Assembly (NCBI RefSeq): GCF_900184895.1
Contig: NZ_FXZK01000008.1
Span: 1-64,000 of the forward strand
From: Flavimaricola marinus
GTDB lineage: Bacteria; Pseudomonadota; Alphaproteobacteria; Rhodobacterales; Rhodobacteraceae
Length of the DNA stretch: 64,000 bases
Direction: 5' to 3'
Positions 41,410 to 52,346 of this stretch are shown one piece after another; position 1 is the stretch's first letter, and each line of letters starts with the position of its first letter. The translations under genes and the position numbers were made by a program. A model generated the notes under the pieces. It did no database searches, was not told where the DNA came from, and saw only the letters and a program-made list of their open reading frames with translations.

Positions 41410-43476
41410 TCACAGGATAAAGTCGCTGGCGGACATCGTATCGGTGAGATTGACGAAGATCTGCATGTCCATCTCGCCGTCGCCGTCGGCATCGATCGAC
41501 ACGATGTTCCAGACGCCGAGGCTCTCCCAGCTGGCATAGCTGACCTGCCCGACGCCAGCACCGTCGAACTCTGCGGTTCCGATGAATTCGAGCGTGTCCT
41601 CGCCTGCGATGGCGGACAGGTCGATCAGGTCGACCCCGTGCTCGAACCCATTGATCAGATCGCGTTGCTCCTGACCGACGAGGCTGTCGTCTATAGCCTC
41701 GTAGACGAAGACATCGGCCCCCTCGTCACCGACCAGCCAATCAAGGCCCGCCCCCCCGATCAGCACGTCGTCTCCCGCCTTGGCGGTCAGGATGTCGAAG
41801 CCTGCCAGCCCGGACAGGATGTTGGCACCGGATTGGCCGACCAATGCATTGTCGGCGGAATTGCCGGTGCCGTTCAGATCGGCGCTGCCTTGCAGACGCA
41901 GCACTTCGACATGGGCGGTCAGGGTATAAGTGATGCTGGATTCGACGGTATCCGCCGCCCCCTCGCCGGCCTTTTCGACAACGACATCGCCGGACACGCC
42001 GACGACGTAGACATCGGTATCCGCGCCGCCTTCCATGTAATCGGCCCCCGCACCGCCGACCAGCCGGTCCTGACCGTTTCCGCCATAGAGCGAATCCGAC
42101 CCGTTCCCGCCATCGAGCGTGTTGCCGGCATCGTTGCCGCGCAGAATGTCGTCGCCGGATCCGGACATGGCGTTCTCGATCACCACGCCATTGGCGATGG
42201 TATAGCCGCCCGAGATATTCTCGGCCTGACTGACGAAACCGCCGCCGCCTTCCTCGTATTCGAGCGTCGCGGGGCGCAGGTCGATCACCGTGTCGCGTGC
42301 GCCGTCATAGGTGATCGCATCGACACCGTCGACGTCCCAGATCGCCAGCCAATAGGTGCCTTCGGCGTTCAGGTCAGGCAGCGCATAGACCGTATTGCCG
42401 CTGTTGGTGGTGGTATTGACCCCGTATTTCTCTTGCAGAACGGCGATGTCGAGCGCCATCGGCCCGGCCTCATAGCCCCAATCCTCGTTGGTAGCCCCCG
42501 GCGTGCCACCGGGATAGCCGGTGTTGTAGGACATCGTCGTAAAGACACCCTGGTTCAGATCGTAGTCGCCATAGTCGTCGAAGGCATCTTCGACACCGTC
42601 GAAGATCGCGGAACCGCCGCCGTTGTCATGCGGATGGGCCATGCCGAGCGCATGGAGAAATTCGTGCACGATGGTGACAAAGTCGTAACCGCCCTCGTCG
42701 AGGCTGCCGCCCGGCGCGCGGTCCCAGCTGTTGCCGTTGAACACCCCGATACCGGCCCCGGATGTGCCCGGCGGGTTGAAATAGCCCAGAAACGAGTTCG
42801 GTCCCGTCGCCGGGATCTCGTTGGTGTCAAGCACCACGCGCAGATCGGCATTGGGATCGGTGGTCACCACGAAGGTGATGTCGGCCACCGCGGACACATA
42901 TTCGAAGGCCAGCATGAACTGCTGGATCTCGTAGTCATTGAAGCCCTCGGAGGTATAGCCGTCCAGCGTCACACCGGCGGGGGCGAAATAGACGGTGATG
43001 ATACCGTCCTCCGAGCCCGGCACGGTCTCGCCGCCCCAGTCCAGAGCGTCGAGCGGGGTCAGCGGCTCTGCCTCGCTGACCGTGACGGTATAGGTGCCGT
43101 CGCTGCGATCGCGGAAGCTGCCGGCCTCGATGTAGTAGGTGCCGCTTTCGGTAGCGGTAAAGATCAGCGCGGAGTTGGTCCCGCCATTGCCATCGTCGTC
43201 AGATGCCAGCCGGATGCCGTCTGCATCGTAAAACACCAGAAAAGGGTCGTTCAGAGGATCGGTGCCCGTGCCGTCCAGCGTGATCCTGATGGTCTGCCCC
43301 GCCTCGAGCTCGATGGCGATCCAGTCGGCATCTCCGACCGGGCTCAGCGTGCCCTCGAAGCTATCTCCAATGGCCATGCTCGCAGAGGTGCTGTCGTTCG
43401 CGGGCAAATCCGCGCCTTCGTTTATGGTGATGGCCATGGGTCCGATGGCGGCCGCAATCGGCTGGGCTGTTTTCAT
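41410..43476 (-). CDS. Serralysin-like M10 metalloprotease with PPC and RTX regions
   Basis: A 688-residue, acidic, probably secreted protein. Order: pre-peptidase-type beta domain (about 20-130, SFEGTLSPVGDADWIAIELE), a metzincin catalytic domain with zinc motif HEFLHALGMAHPHD and Met-turn TTMSYN, then RTX calcium repeats (GSGDDILRGNDAGNTLDGG, GGAGADYMEGGAD) and a C-terminal export-signal-like region rich in D, L and S. There is no Sec signal, as expected for type I secretion; transporter genes are not in the window. ATG at 43476 follows GGAG. It is set between glycosyltransferases and kpsD; it may act in biofilm turnover, but that is inference. Confidence 0.88.
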   Translation of the reverse strand: MKTAQPIAAAIGPMAITINEGADLPANDSTSASMAIGDSFEGTLSPVGDADWIAIELEAGQTIRITLDGTGTDPLNDPFLVFYDADGIRLASDDDGNGGTNSALIFTATESGTYYIEAGSFRDRSDGTYTVTVSEAEPLTPLDALDWGGETVPGSEDGIITVYFAPAGVTLDGYTSEGFNDYEIQQFMLAFEYVSAVADITFVVTTDPNADLRVVLDTNEIPATGPNSFLGYFNPPGTSGAGIGVFNGNSWDRAPGGSLDEGGYDFVTIVHEFLHALGMAHPHDNGGGSAIFDGVEDAFDDYGDYDLNQGVFTTMSYNTGYPGGTPGATNEDWGYEAGPMALDIAVLQEKYGVNTTTNSGNTVYALPDLNAEGTYWLAIWDVDGVDAITYDGARDTVIDLRPATLEYEEGGGGFVSQAENISGGYTIANGVVIENAMSGSGDDILRGNDAGNTLDGGNGSDSLYGGNGQDRLVGGAGADYMEGGADTDVYVVGVSGDVVVEKAGEGAADTVESSITYTLTAHVEVLRLQGSADLNGTGNSADNALVGQSGANILSGLAGFDILTAKAGDDVLIGGAGLDWLVGDEGADVFVYEAIDDSLVGQEQRDLINGFEHGVDLIDLSAIAGEDTLEFIGTAEFDGAGVGQVSYASWESLGVWNIVSIDADGDGEMDMQIFVNLTDTMSASDFIL

Positions 43477-43649
43477 ATGTAATACTCCGGATTCAATACC
43501 TTGGGCCAATACATAGCAAAACGACCCATGCTCGCACGACGACTGCCCGCAGGATAAGTTAACGACACCCCATCCGTCACCCCCGGCCGCTCAAGATCAC
43601 GCAAGGTTACGGCACCTGTGATACGACGGCCCCATTGCAAAGCCCCCGG

Positions 43650-44771
43650 TCAGAGCCGGCTGGCGATCCCGAGTGTCGAGCCGAGCAGGCTCAGAATGGT
43701 GTTGGCCGCGGTGATCGGGCTCTCTGTCGCATAGACCAGATCACCCGACATGATGGAGAACTGGCCCGCACTGAACAGGCCATCGGCCGTGGTCAGATCG
43801 ACGGTGAACACCACCCGGTCCTGCGGCGGGCCCGACAGATCGGCACGCAAGGCGCTGCGCGGATATTCCCGCAGGATCAGGATGCCCTGCGGATTGGCGC
43901 GGGTATCGTTGATGCCGCCGATGATCGACAGGGCGTCGAGCGCGGTCATGTGATCCTTGCGGAAGATATGCAGCGCTTCGGTGCCAGTGGCGCCAAGCGA
44001 CAGGAAATAGCGCTCGTCCTCTTCGACGATGATCCTGTCTCCGCCGACCAGCGTGGTATCCAGGGACGGATTGTCATAGAGGCGCGCCAGCGACGTGCCA
44101 TACACCTGATTGCCGCGCAGCAACTGCACCTGCGGATTGACCAGCGCTCCGCGGGCGCCACCGGCCTCGGACAGCATGTTGAGCAAGGTCACGTTGCGGT
44201 CGGCCAGCGGATAGACTCCCGGCACGCCCACGCCAGAGACAAGGCTGACGGTATTGGCCCGGCCGGGGGTCACGTTGACCTGAACCTGCGCCGAGGGGCT
44301 GGTATCGGCATAGAGCTCCTGAATACGGTTCCGCGCCGATTGCGGCGACATGCCCGCCACCCGGATTTCGCCGACAAAGGGCAGAAAGATCATCCCGCCC
44401 GAGGATACCAGCACATCCTGCAATTGCGCCGCACGCTGCCCGGCCCCGGCGAGGAGCGAGTTGTCATCCGCGTCCCAGACCGTGACCTTCAGCGTATCGC
44501 CCGGCGCAATGATCAAGGACGCGGGCTGTTCGGTGCGGCTGATCCAGCTGCGGCGGGCCGGTCCCGTATCGGGCCAGCTTTCCAGAACATGCAGGCTGTT
44601 GCGGGTCACCGAAAAGACGGCGAAATCGGCCACGGCCTCGACGCCATCGCCGTCGTAATCCTGCTGAACGGCCAGAACCTCGCTGCGCAACCCGGCCCCG
44701 CGCGGGATCTCACAGCCCGCCAAAAAGACGCAACAGGCAAGCGCCACCGCGCGACCTACAAGTTTCTGCAT
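43650..44771 (-). CDS. kpsD: Polysaccharide export outer-membrane lipoprotein (KpsD/Wza type)
   Basis: A 373-residue protein. The start MQKLVGRAVALACCVFLAGC is a lipoprotein signal with lipobox LAGC, so it is anchored after cleavage before Cys20. The body shows APGDTLKVTVWDADDNSLLA (polysaccharide export domain) and two SLBB-like parts (VSGVGVPGVYPLADRNVTLL and FLSLGATGTEALHI). Expected to form the outer-membrane channel with the KpsE-like protein. The start was moved downstream to the ATG at 44771 because of this signal. Divergent from glf, with a 242-bp gap that should hold both promoters. Confidence 0.9.
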   Translation of the reverse strand: MQKLVGRAVALACCVFLAGCEIPRGAGLRSEVLAVQQDYDGDGVEAVADFAVFSVTRNSLHVLESWPDTGPARRSWISRTEQPASLIIAPGDTLKVTVWDADDNSLLAGAGQRAAQLQDVLVSSGGMIFLPFVGEIRVAGMSPQSARNRIQELYADTSPSAQVQVNVTPGRANTVSLVSGVGVPGVYPLADRNVTLLNMLSEAGGARGALVNPQVQLLRGNQVYGTSLARLYDNPSLDTTLVGGDRIIVEEDERYFLSLGATGTEALHIFRKDHMTALDALSIIGGINDTRANPQGILILREYPRSALRADLSGPPQDRVVFTVDLTTADGLFSAGQFSIMSGDLVYATESPITAANTILSLLGSTLGIASRL

Positions 44772-44791
44772 GCTGCCCCCAAAGGCTGTAA

Positions 44792-47148
<2,357 letters not shown>

Positions 47149-47188
47149 ACTGACCGCGCAGTAGACCACAGCCTGGGAAGGGCGCAGC

Positions 47189-48613
47189 ATGGCACAAGAG
47201 GCCGAAAAAGCATCAAAAGACGCCAGCAACAACGGCGCGCAAGAACCTGCCCCGGACACGCCCCCCAAAGCCGACTCCAAGCCCAAAGCCAAAGCCAACA
47301 CCGGCCCTGCGGCCAACACCCCCAAGCCACAGCAACAGGGTGACGGTAATGGTTCTCAGAAAGAGGCGCCCAAGCCGGCTGGAGCCAAACAAGGCAACGG
47401 CGCGGGCGGCACCAAGCAAGGCGGGCAGGGCGGCGCCAAAGGCAAGGGCCCCGGCCAACGCCCGACGATCCAGATCCGCCCCGTCGCCCAACCGGCCCGG
47501 GTCAAGCGGCGGCATTGGGGTCTGTTGCTGGCGTTTCTCATCATGGTCGCGGCCCCGATCGCAATCTCGGCCTGGTATCTCTACCAACGCGCCGAAGATC
47601 AGTATGCTTCGACGCTGGGCTTTACCGTGCGCAGCGAAGACATCAGCAGCGCGGCTGACCTTCTCGGCGGCCTCGGAGCCTCTCTGGGCGGCAGCAGTGG
47701 CGGCGGCAGCGACACCGACATCCTCTATGAGTTCATCCGCAGCCAAGAGTTGGTGACACTCATCGACGAGAGGCTCGACCTGCGCGGAATCTATTCCCGA
47801 CATGCCCAGACAGACCCTGTTTTCGCCTTCGATCCGGACGGCTATATCGAGGATCTGACAAGCTATTGGCGACGGGTCGTGCGGGTGTCCTACGACGCGG
47901 GATCGGGGCTGATGGAGCTGCGGGTGCTGGCCTTCTCCCCGGACGAAGCCAAAGCCATCGCCGAAGCGATCTATGACGAAAGCTCGGCCATGATCAACGA
48001 ACTGTCCGCCATCGCACGCGCGGATGCGACCCGATATGCGGGCGAAGATCTGGAACTTGCCGTCGAACGACTCAAACAATCGCGCGAGGCGTTGACGGCG
48101 TTCCGGGTCGAAAACCAGATCGTCGACCTGACCGCCGATATCCAGGGGCAGATGGGCCTGCTGAACACCCTGCAGGCGCAGCTGGCGGAGGCCTTTATCG
48201 AGCTCGATCTCATCAGCACCAACGCCCGCTCGGACGACCCGAGGGTCGAACAGGCGGAGCGGCGGATCGAGGTGATCCAGGCCCGGATCGACGAGGAACG
48301 GCTGAAATTCGGCGCCGCCCCCCGTGGCGGCGACGGAGAAAGCTACGCCGACACCATCGCCGAATTCGAACGGCTGAGCGTGGATCGGGAATTTGCCGAA
48401 CAGGCCTATGTGGTGGCGCTGTCCAGCTATGACGGCGCGCGCGCCGAGGCGAACCGGCAAAGCCGCTATCTGGCCGCCTATATCCAGCCCACGCTGGCGG
48501 AGAAGCCCGAATTTCCACAGCGCGAGTTGTTGCTGGCCCTCGTGGCGCTGTTCAGCCTCCTGATCTGGACGATCCTGAGCCTGATCTACTACGCGCTCCG
48601 CGACCGGCCCTAG
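47189..48613 (+). CDS. kpsE: Capsule export inner-membrane/periplasmic protein (KpsE type)
   Basis: A 474-residue protein. Residues 1-105 are low-complexity (Lys, Pro, Ala, Gln, Gly) and cytoplasmic; a membrane helix follows at about 109-131 (WGLLLAFLIMVAAPIAISAW), a periplasmic part with coiled coils at about 285-430 (AVERLKQSREALTAFRVENQ), and a second helix at about 443-467. Two membrane helices around a periplasmic coiled coil are the layout of KpsE/CtrB proteins, which bridge the ABC transporter to the KpsD channel. The long disordered N-terminus is more than most KpsE proteins have. GGAAGG precedes the ATG. Confidence 0.9.
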   Translation: MAQEAEKASKDASNNGAQEPAPDTPPKADSKPKAKANTGPAANTPKPQQQGDGNGSQKEAPKPAGAKQGNGAGGTKQGGQGGAKGKGPGQRPTIQIRPVAQPARVKRRHWGLLLAFLIMVAAPIAISAWYLYQRAEDQYASTLGFTVRSEDISSAADLLGGLGASLGGSSGGGSDTDILYEFIRSQELVTLIDERLDLRGIYSRHAQTDPVFAFDPDGYIEDLTSYWRRVVRVSYDAGSGLMELRVLAFSPDEAKAIAEAIYDESSAMINELSAIARADATRYAGEDLELAVERLKQSREALTAFRVENQIVDLTADIQGQMGLLNTLQAQLAEAFIELDLISTNARSDDPRVEQAERRIEVIQARIDEERLKFGAAPRGGDGESYADTIAEFERLSVDREFAEQAYVVALSSYDGARAEANRQSRYLAAYIQPTLAEKPEFPQRELLLALVALFSLLIWTILSLIYYALRDRP

Positions 48614-48622
48614 AGTCCCGCC

Positions 48623-49297
48623 ATGATCCGGCTGACCAACCTGACCAAGTCGTTCTGGACACCAGACGGTCCGAAATACGTTGCCGACGATATCTCGGTG
48701 ACGTTTCCCTCCGGCGTCTCCGTGGGTCTGCTGGGGCGCAATGGCGCGGGCAAGTCGACGATGATGCAGATGATCTCCGGCACCATCCGAGCCGACCACG
48801 GCACCATCGAGACGACGGGCACCGTATCCTGGCCCGTCGGCTTCGCCGGCAGCTTTCACCGTGACCTGACAGGTGCCCAGAACACCCGGTTTATCGCCCG
48901 GGTCTACGGCGTCGATACGGACGAGCTGCTGGATTTCGTCAAGGACTTTGCCGAGCTAGGATCGCATTTCCACCTGCCGATCCGAAGCTATTCCGCCGGA
49001 ATGCGGTCTCGATTGGCCTTCGGGGTCTCGATCGGAATTCCCTTCGACACCTATCTGGTGGACGAAGTCACCTCTGTCGGCGATGCCGATTTCCGGCGCA
49101 AGAGCCGCCTGGTGTTTCTCGAGCGGATGCGCACGTCAGGGGCGCTGATGGTCAGCCATTCGGATCAACAGCTGCGGGATTTCTGTACCGCAGGGGCGGT
49201 TCTGGAAAACGGGCGACTGACCTATTTCGACGACATCGAAGATGCGATCAGACAGCACAACATCAATCTCGGCACGATCAGCGGCGAAGACGATTGA
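48623..49297 (+). CDS. kpsT: Capsule polysaccharide ABC exporter, ATPase (KpsT type)
   Basis: A 224-residue ATPase: Walker A GLLGRNGAGKSTMM, signature region IRSYSAGMRSRLAFGVSIG (YSAGM in place of LSGGQ, as usual in KpsT), Walker B TYLVDEVTSVGD, and switch His in MVSHSDQQ. Lacks the C-terminal O-antigen-binding domain of Wzt, so the substrate is more likely a capsule with a terminal lipid carrier. It lies 9 bases after kpsE. It should partner with the KpsM-like permease encoded at 33858. Confidence 0.94.
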   Translation: MIRLTNLTKSFWTPDGPKYVADDISVTFPSGVSVGLLGRNGAGKSTMMQMISGTIRADHGTIETTGTVSWPVGFAGSFHRDLTGAQNTRFIARVYGVDTDELLDFVKDFAELGSHFHLPIRSYSAGMRSRLAFGVSIGIPFDTYLVDEVTSVGDADFRRKSRLVFLERMRTSGALMVSHSDQQLRDFCTAGAVLENGRLTYFDDIEDAIRQHNINLGTISGEDD

Positions 49298-49305
49298 GGC
49301 CCTTC

Positions 49306-49321
49306 GTTTCGCGCGCGAAAC
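49306..49321. promoter_or_regulatory. parS: Candidate parS centromere site, copy 1
   Basis: GTTTCGCGCGCGAAAC, a 16-bp perfect palindrome, sits 8 bases after the kpsT stop and just past the 3' end of parB. The identical sequence recurs at 50433. Palindromes of this length next to parAB are usual ParB-binding sites. Confidence 0.75.
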
Positions 49322-49366
49322 ACATGAACAGAGCCTAGTGCGCTCCCGGAAAGGCCTTATTAGACC

Positions 49367-50401
49367 CTATTCCTGCTCTTTCAGCCAGCGCGCCAGCCGT
49401 GCGCGGAACCCGGCATCCGCCGTCAACGGGCCAGACAGCAGCAACCGCCCGTCCGCCTGCGGCTCGACGGTCACGGCGCCTTTGGCGGGGGCGGGGCGGG
49501 TCGGCCTTGGGGCGCGGGGCAGGGCGGCGGCGATCACCTTCGCCTCGGCCACCGGCGTCTCGGGTGCTGCGGCCTGAAGCGCCCTTTCGAGCCTCTGCCC
49601 CAGAGCCGGATCCGCATCGATGGCCCCGGCCAGCGCCAGCCCGGTCCGCTCCGTCAGGCTCGCCGGAAATTGCAGGGCGCCGTCGAGCGCCCGGACGATC
49701 CGCACAAAGCTGCCGATCTTGGACCGCTTGGCCCGGCTGGCGCTGGCAAACAACGCCGACAGGCCGGCACGGTCGTCGGGATAGACGGACTTATCCACAG
49801 CCCGGGCCACGATGCGCGCCCGCTCGTAATAGGACAGACCGACCCGGATTTCGTTTTCCTCGACCATCGCCTGATAGGCTTCCGCCGCCTCGGAAGGCTG
49901 GCGGGCCAGCGCCAATACGCTGCCGTATGCGGCGGCTTCCTCCGCCGTGGTGGCGGCATCCCGCAGCCGGGTCAGAGCGGTCAGGCGACGCCAGCCAGAG
50001 ATCAGGCCCCAGCGCGGATTTGCCTCCGGCCCCAGATCGGCCACTTCGATGGCGGTCTGCTGACCACGGGCGGCGAGGCTGGCACAGAGCACCTGCATCT
50101 CGTCCTCATCCGCCGCGATCCGGTCGCGGACCAGATAGCTGACGTCGATATCCTCCAGCGGGATACGCTGGATCATCCGCCCCTCGCTACGGGCCGCTTC
50201 CAGCACGCCGACCACCTCCTGCAGGGCCGCCGAGCTGGCAGCGTCGCCCGCCACATCGGCAATCGGCGCACGGCGGGTCATGGGGGCGGAGGAGAGAGGC
50301 GCCGGTGAACGCGAGGGCGCCGCGAGCGGGGCAGGCTGGGCCTCCTGGGGCGCCTCCGGGCTGATCAGGCGGGCGGGGTCGAGGCGTTTACGCTTGGCCA
50401 T
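49367..50401 (-). CDS. parB: ParB-family plasmid partition protein
   Basis: A 344-residue protein. After a basic, proline-rich N-terminus (1-70), IQRIPLEDIDVSYLVRDRI and LCASLAARGQQTAIEVADL, RWGLISGWRRLTALTRL form the ParB/Spo0J nuclease-like (CTP-binding) N-domain; ENEIRVGLSYYERARIVARA begins the helix-turn-helix DNA-binding part, with SKIGSFVRIVRAL as recognition region. It binds centromere sites and stimulates ParA. It is downstream of parA on the same strand, 78 bp apart, with candidate parS palindromes on each side. A DnaA-box-like TTATCCACA occurs within the gene at 49791. Confidence 0.9.
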   Translation of the reverse strand: MAKRKRLDPARLISPEAPQEAQPAPLAAPSRSPAPLSSAPMTRRAPIADVAGDAASSAALQEVVGVLEAARSEGRMIQRIPLEDIDVSYLVRDRIAADEDEMQVLCASLAARGQQTAIEVADLGPEANPRWGLISGWRRLTALTRLRDAATTAEEAAAYGSVLALARQPSEAAEAYQAMVEENEIRVGLSYYERARIVARAVDKSVYPDDRAGLSALFASASRAKRSKIGSFVRIVRALDGALQFPASLTERTGLALAGAIDADPALGQRLERALQAAAPETPVAEAKVIAAALPRAPRPTRPAPAKGAVTVEPQADGRLLLSGPLTADAGFRARLARWLKEQE

Positions 50402-50432
50402 GGGACAGCCCTTCCTGCGTGCTTACAGAGAC

Positions 50433-50448
50433 GTTTCGCGCGCGAAAC
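50433..50448. promoter_or_regulatory. parS: Candidate parS centromere site, copy 2
   Basis: Same perfect palindrome as at 49306, GTTTCGCGCGCGAAAC, placed between parA and parB, 31 bases before the parB start. It could serve both partition and repression of parB. Confidence 0.75.
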
Positions 50449-50464
50449 CGGGGGGAGGGGGGCC

Positions 50465-50473
50465 TGTGGATAA
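50465..50473 (-). promoter_or_regulatory. DnaA-box consensus between parA and parB
   Basis: TGTGGATAA, the complement of the consensus TTATCCACA, lies 6 bases after the parA stop. It may be fortuitous; a second perfect copy lies before rep at 52199. Confidence 0.4.
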
Positions 50474-50479
50474 CGTCAC

Positions 50480-51862
50480 TCATTCCGCCGCCTCCTGTGC
50501 CGCCAGTTCGTCGCGCCGCCATGTGCCCAAGAGCAGGCGCTTGAACGCGGCATAGGTCGCGTCAAAGGCCTCGCGGCCCCTTGCATAGGTGTCGCGGTTG
50601 AAGTTGCGATAATCGGCCTCGTAGATGCCCTGCACCTGCTCGCCCGCCTGCCCGATGAGGGCGGTGAAATCCTGCCGGTGGGGTGACAGGGTCTTGCCCA
50701 GATAGGCCTGCATCAGCCCGGCCAGTTCGGCCTGTTGCGATCCGTCATAGCGGGTGACGACGGTGCGCACCGCATCCCATTGAAACGCCATCTCGGGGCG
50801 GCCAAGGGCGCGGGCGGCGAGGTTCTCGCCCTCTTCGATGGATTGGAACGTGGTGTGGAGCATGTCGAAGAACCGGCCCGTCGAGTCGAACTCCAGAAAG
50901 CTCGCCCCCGTCGGCACCAGCAGGATATCCGCCGCCGCCAGCCCGTTGATGGTGAGGTAGCCGAGGGCAGGGGGGGTGTCGAGGAACACGAGGTCGTATT
51001 GATCCAGCACCCCGTCCGCCTCCAGCACATCGGTGAGCGCATCCCAGAGCTTCCAGCCGCGGCCCTGCATCCGCCAGACCGGTACCTGAAACTCCGCCCA
51101 ATAAAGATTGAGCTGCGCCCCGATCAGATCGATGTTGGGCCAATGGGTGGTCTGAATCAGGTCTTGGGCCTTGATCCCCTGCGCTTCGGTCAGGGTGTCG
51201 TCCATGGGGATGGGGGCATCGCCCCGGTCGATCCGGCGGTGGTTCTCGGCCTGCAAATGGCCCGCGTAATGACGCGCCATCAGGGGAAACACCGTCTGCC
51301 ACTCGTCCTCGACCTTGCCGCCAAAGATCGAGGTCATCGAGCCCTGACTGTCGAGGTCGATCACCAGCACCTTGTAGCCATCAAGTGCCGCCGACATCGC
51401 CAGATGCGCGGCTGTCGAGGTCTTGCCCACGCCGCCCTTGAAATTCGCCACGGCGACCATCTTGGCGGGCTGGCCCTTGGGGCGGTAGGGCAGGTAGTCC
51501 TTGGTCTTGGAGCCTTGGGCCGCGAAATGGGCGCGCAGGCGGAGCACCTCTTCGAGGGTAAACCACTTGGCGCCGCCCTCTGTCTCGGACTGGCCCTGCG
51601 GCAATTCCGGATTGCCCTTGAGCACGCGGCGGAAATGGGCGGGAGCCACGGGGATCAGATAGCGGGTGATCTCCCAGGTGGAAAACAGACGCAGGCTGCG
51701 GCGGCCATCCTCCTGCAATCCGCGCGAGGCAAGGTCGTCGCGACCGGCAGAACAGGCCGCCGCGATCTGGGCAAAGCCCTTGGTCGTGGTCGGCCCGCCA
51801 AGCTCGGACAAGGCGACGTCGGGGTTGATCCCCACATAGGGTGGAAGGTCAGGACTGCTCAT
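50480..51862 (-). CDS. parA: ParA-family plasmid partition ATPase
   Basis: A 460-residue type Ia ParA. Residues 1-135 are an N-terminal DNA-binding extension (TTKGFAQIAAACSAGRDDLA, STWEITRYLIPVAPAHFRRV) resembling a winged-helix regulator; then AVANFKGGVGKTSTAAHLA (deviant Walker A), VLVIDLDSQGSMTSIFGG, VFLDTPPALGYLTINGLAAA (Walker B) and LVPTGASFLEFDSTGRFF. Drives segregation with ParB and, through its N-domain, usually represses its own promoter. An inverted repeat lies 22 bases upstream. The 78-bp gap to parB holds one candidate parS. Confidence 0.93.
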   Translation of the reverse strand: MSSPDLPPYVGINPDVALSELGGPTTTKGFAQIAAACSAGRDDLASRGLQEDGRRSLRLFSTWEITRYLIPVAPAHFRRVLKGNPELPQGQSETEGGAKWFTLEEVLRLRAHFAAQGSKTKDYLPYRPKGQPAKMVAVANFKGGVGKTSTAAHLAMSAALDGYKVLVIDLDSQGSMTSIFGGKVEDEWQTVFPLMARHYAGHLQAENHRRIDRGDAPIPMDDTLTEAQGIKAQDLIQTTHWPNIDLIGAQLNLYWAEFQVPVWRMQGRGWKLWDALTDVLEADGVLDQYDLVFLDTPPALGYLTINGLAAADILLVPTGASFLEFDSTGRFFDMLHTTFQSIEEGENLAARALGRPEMAFQWDAVRTVVTRYDGSQQAELAGLMQAYLGKTLSPHRQDFTALIGQAGEQVQGIYEADYRNFNRDTYARGREAFDATYAAFKRLLLGTWRRDELAAQEAAE

Positions 51863-51883
51863 GGGTTATCCCCCAATGTGATA

Positions 51884-51909
51884 TGTTTTGCCCGATATAC
51901 CACAAAACA
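51884..51909. promoter_or_regulatory. Inverted repeat upstream of parA (operator candidate)
   Basis: TGTTTTG and CAAAACA, 7-base perfect arms with 12 bases between, start 22 bases before the parA ATG. On the minus strand TTGTGG and TATCAC or CATATC could be -35 and -10 elements overlapping the arms, so a bound regulator (probably ParA) would block the promoter. Confidence 0.5.
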
Positions 51910-52109
51910 CCGCACATGAAAGTTTTTTGAGGATTCACATTCTCTTTTCTCAGCAAATTCAACGCTGATCAGCCGGTTCCGGCCTTTGAAATCGGGGCGA
52001 GGAGAAAAAAAGCCCTGTTAGAATGGGTTAATAGATCTGTTATGGAGTCCAGCCTTTTCTGCAGAGGCCTTATTTTCAGGGGCTTGATGGAGGTGAAATT
52101 CAAGGGGGT

Positions 52110-52175
52110 GACTCTGATACCCCGTTGAAGCGACTCTGATCCCCCGAGCCCGCGACTCTGATCCTCCGTTGCGAT
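52110..52175 (+). repeat. Three 22-bp iterons (plus one degenerate copy)
   Basis: GACTCTGAT begins at 52110, 52132 and 52154, exactly 22 bases apart, followed in each by a C-rich stretch (ACCCCGTTG, CCCCCGAGC, CCTCCGTTG). A weaker match (TCACTGAAACCCCG) lies at about 52221. Two-helical-turn spacing places all copies on one DNA face, as for binding sites of a replication initiator. Confidence 0.85.
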
Positions 52176-52198
52176 TGGCCTGCATGCTGGACGCAGCT

Positions 52199-52207
52199 TG
52201 TGGATAA
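52199..52207 (-). promoter_or_regulatory. DnaA box in the origin-like region
   Basis: TGTGGATAA is the exact complement of the consensus TTATCCACA, 24 bases after the last regular iteron and 140 bases before rep. Confidence 0.6.
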
Positions 52208-52346
52208 CTTTAGGGTGGTGTCACTGAAACCCCGAATCCGCACTGGCGCAAAGTCAGGCACATAAAACCGGGGGCAGTTGAGGACAGGCAATGCAGAACA
52301 CGACGCCACGGGCCATAGTGCCACGCGCTGGCGCGTCCCCGGTGCG

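Larger units (their letters stand above)
51863..52346. other. oriV: Origin-like intergenic region between parA and rep (484 bp)
   Basis: Divergent region with no gene. It holds, from left to right: the parA operator/promoter (51884-51909), an AT-rich stretch (about 51905-52085), a 22-bp iteron array (52110-52175), a DnaA box (52199), and a degenerate iteron (about 52218-52239). This layout, next to the initiator gene, is what an iteron-controlled replication origin looks like. Function not proven. Confidence 0.7.
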
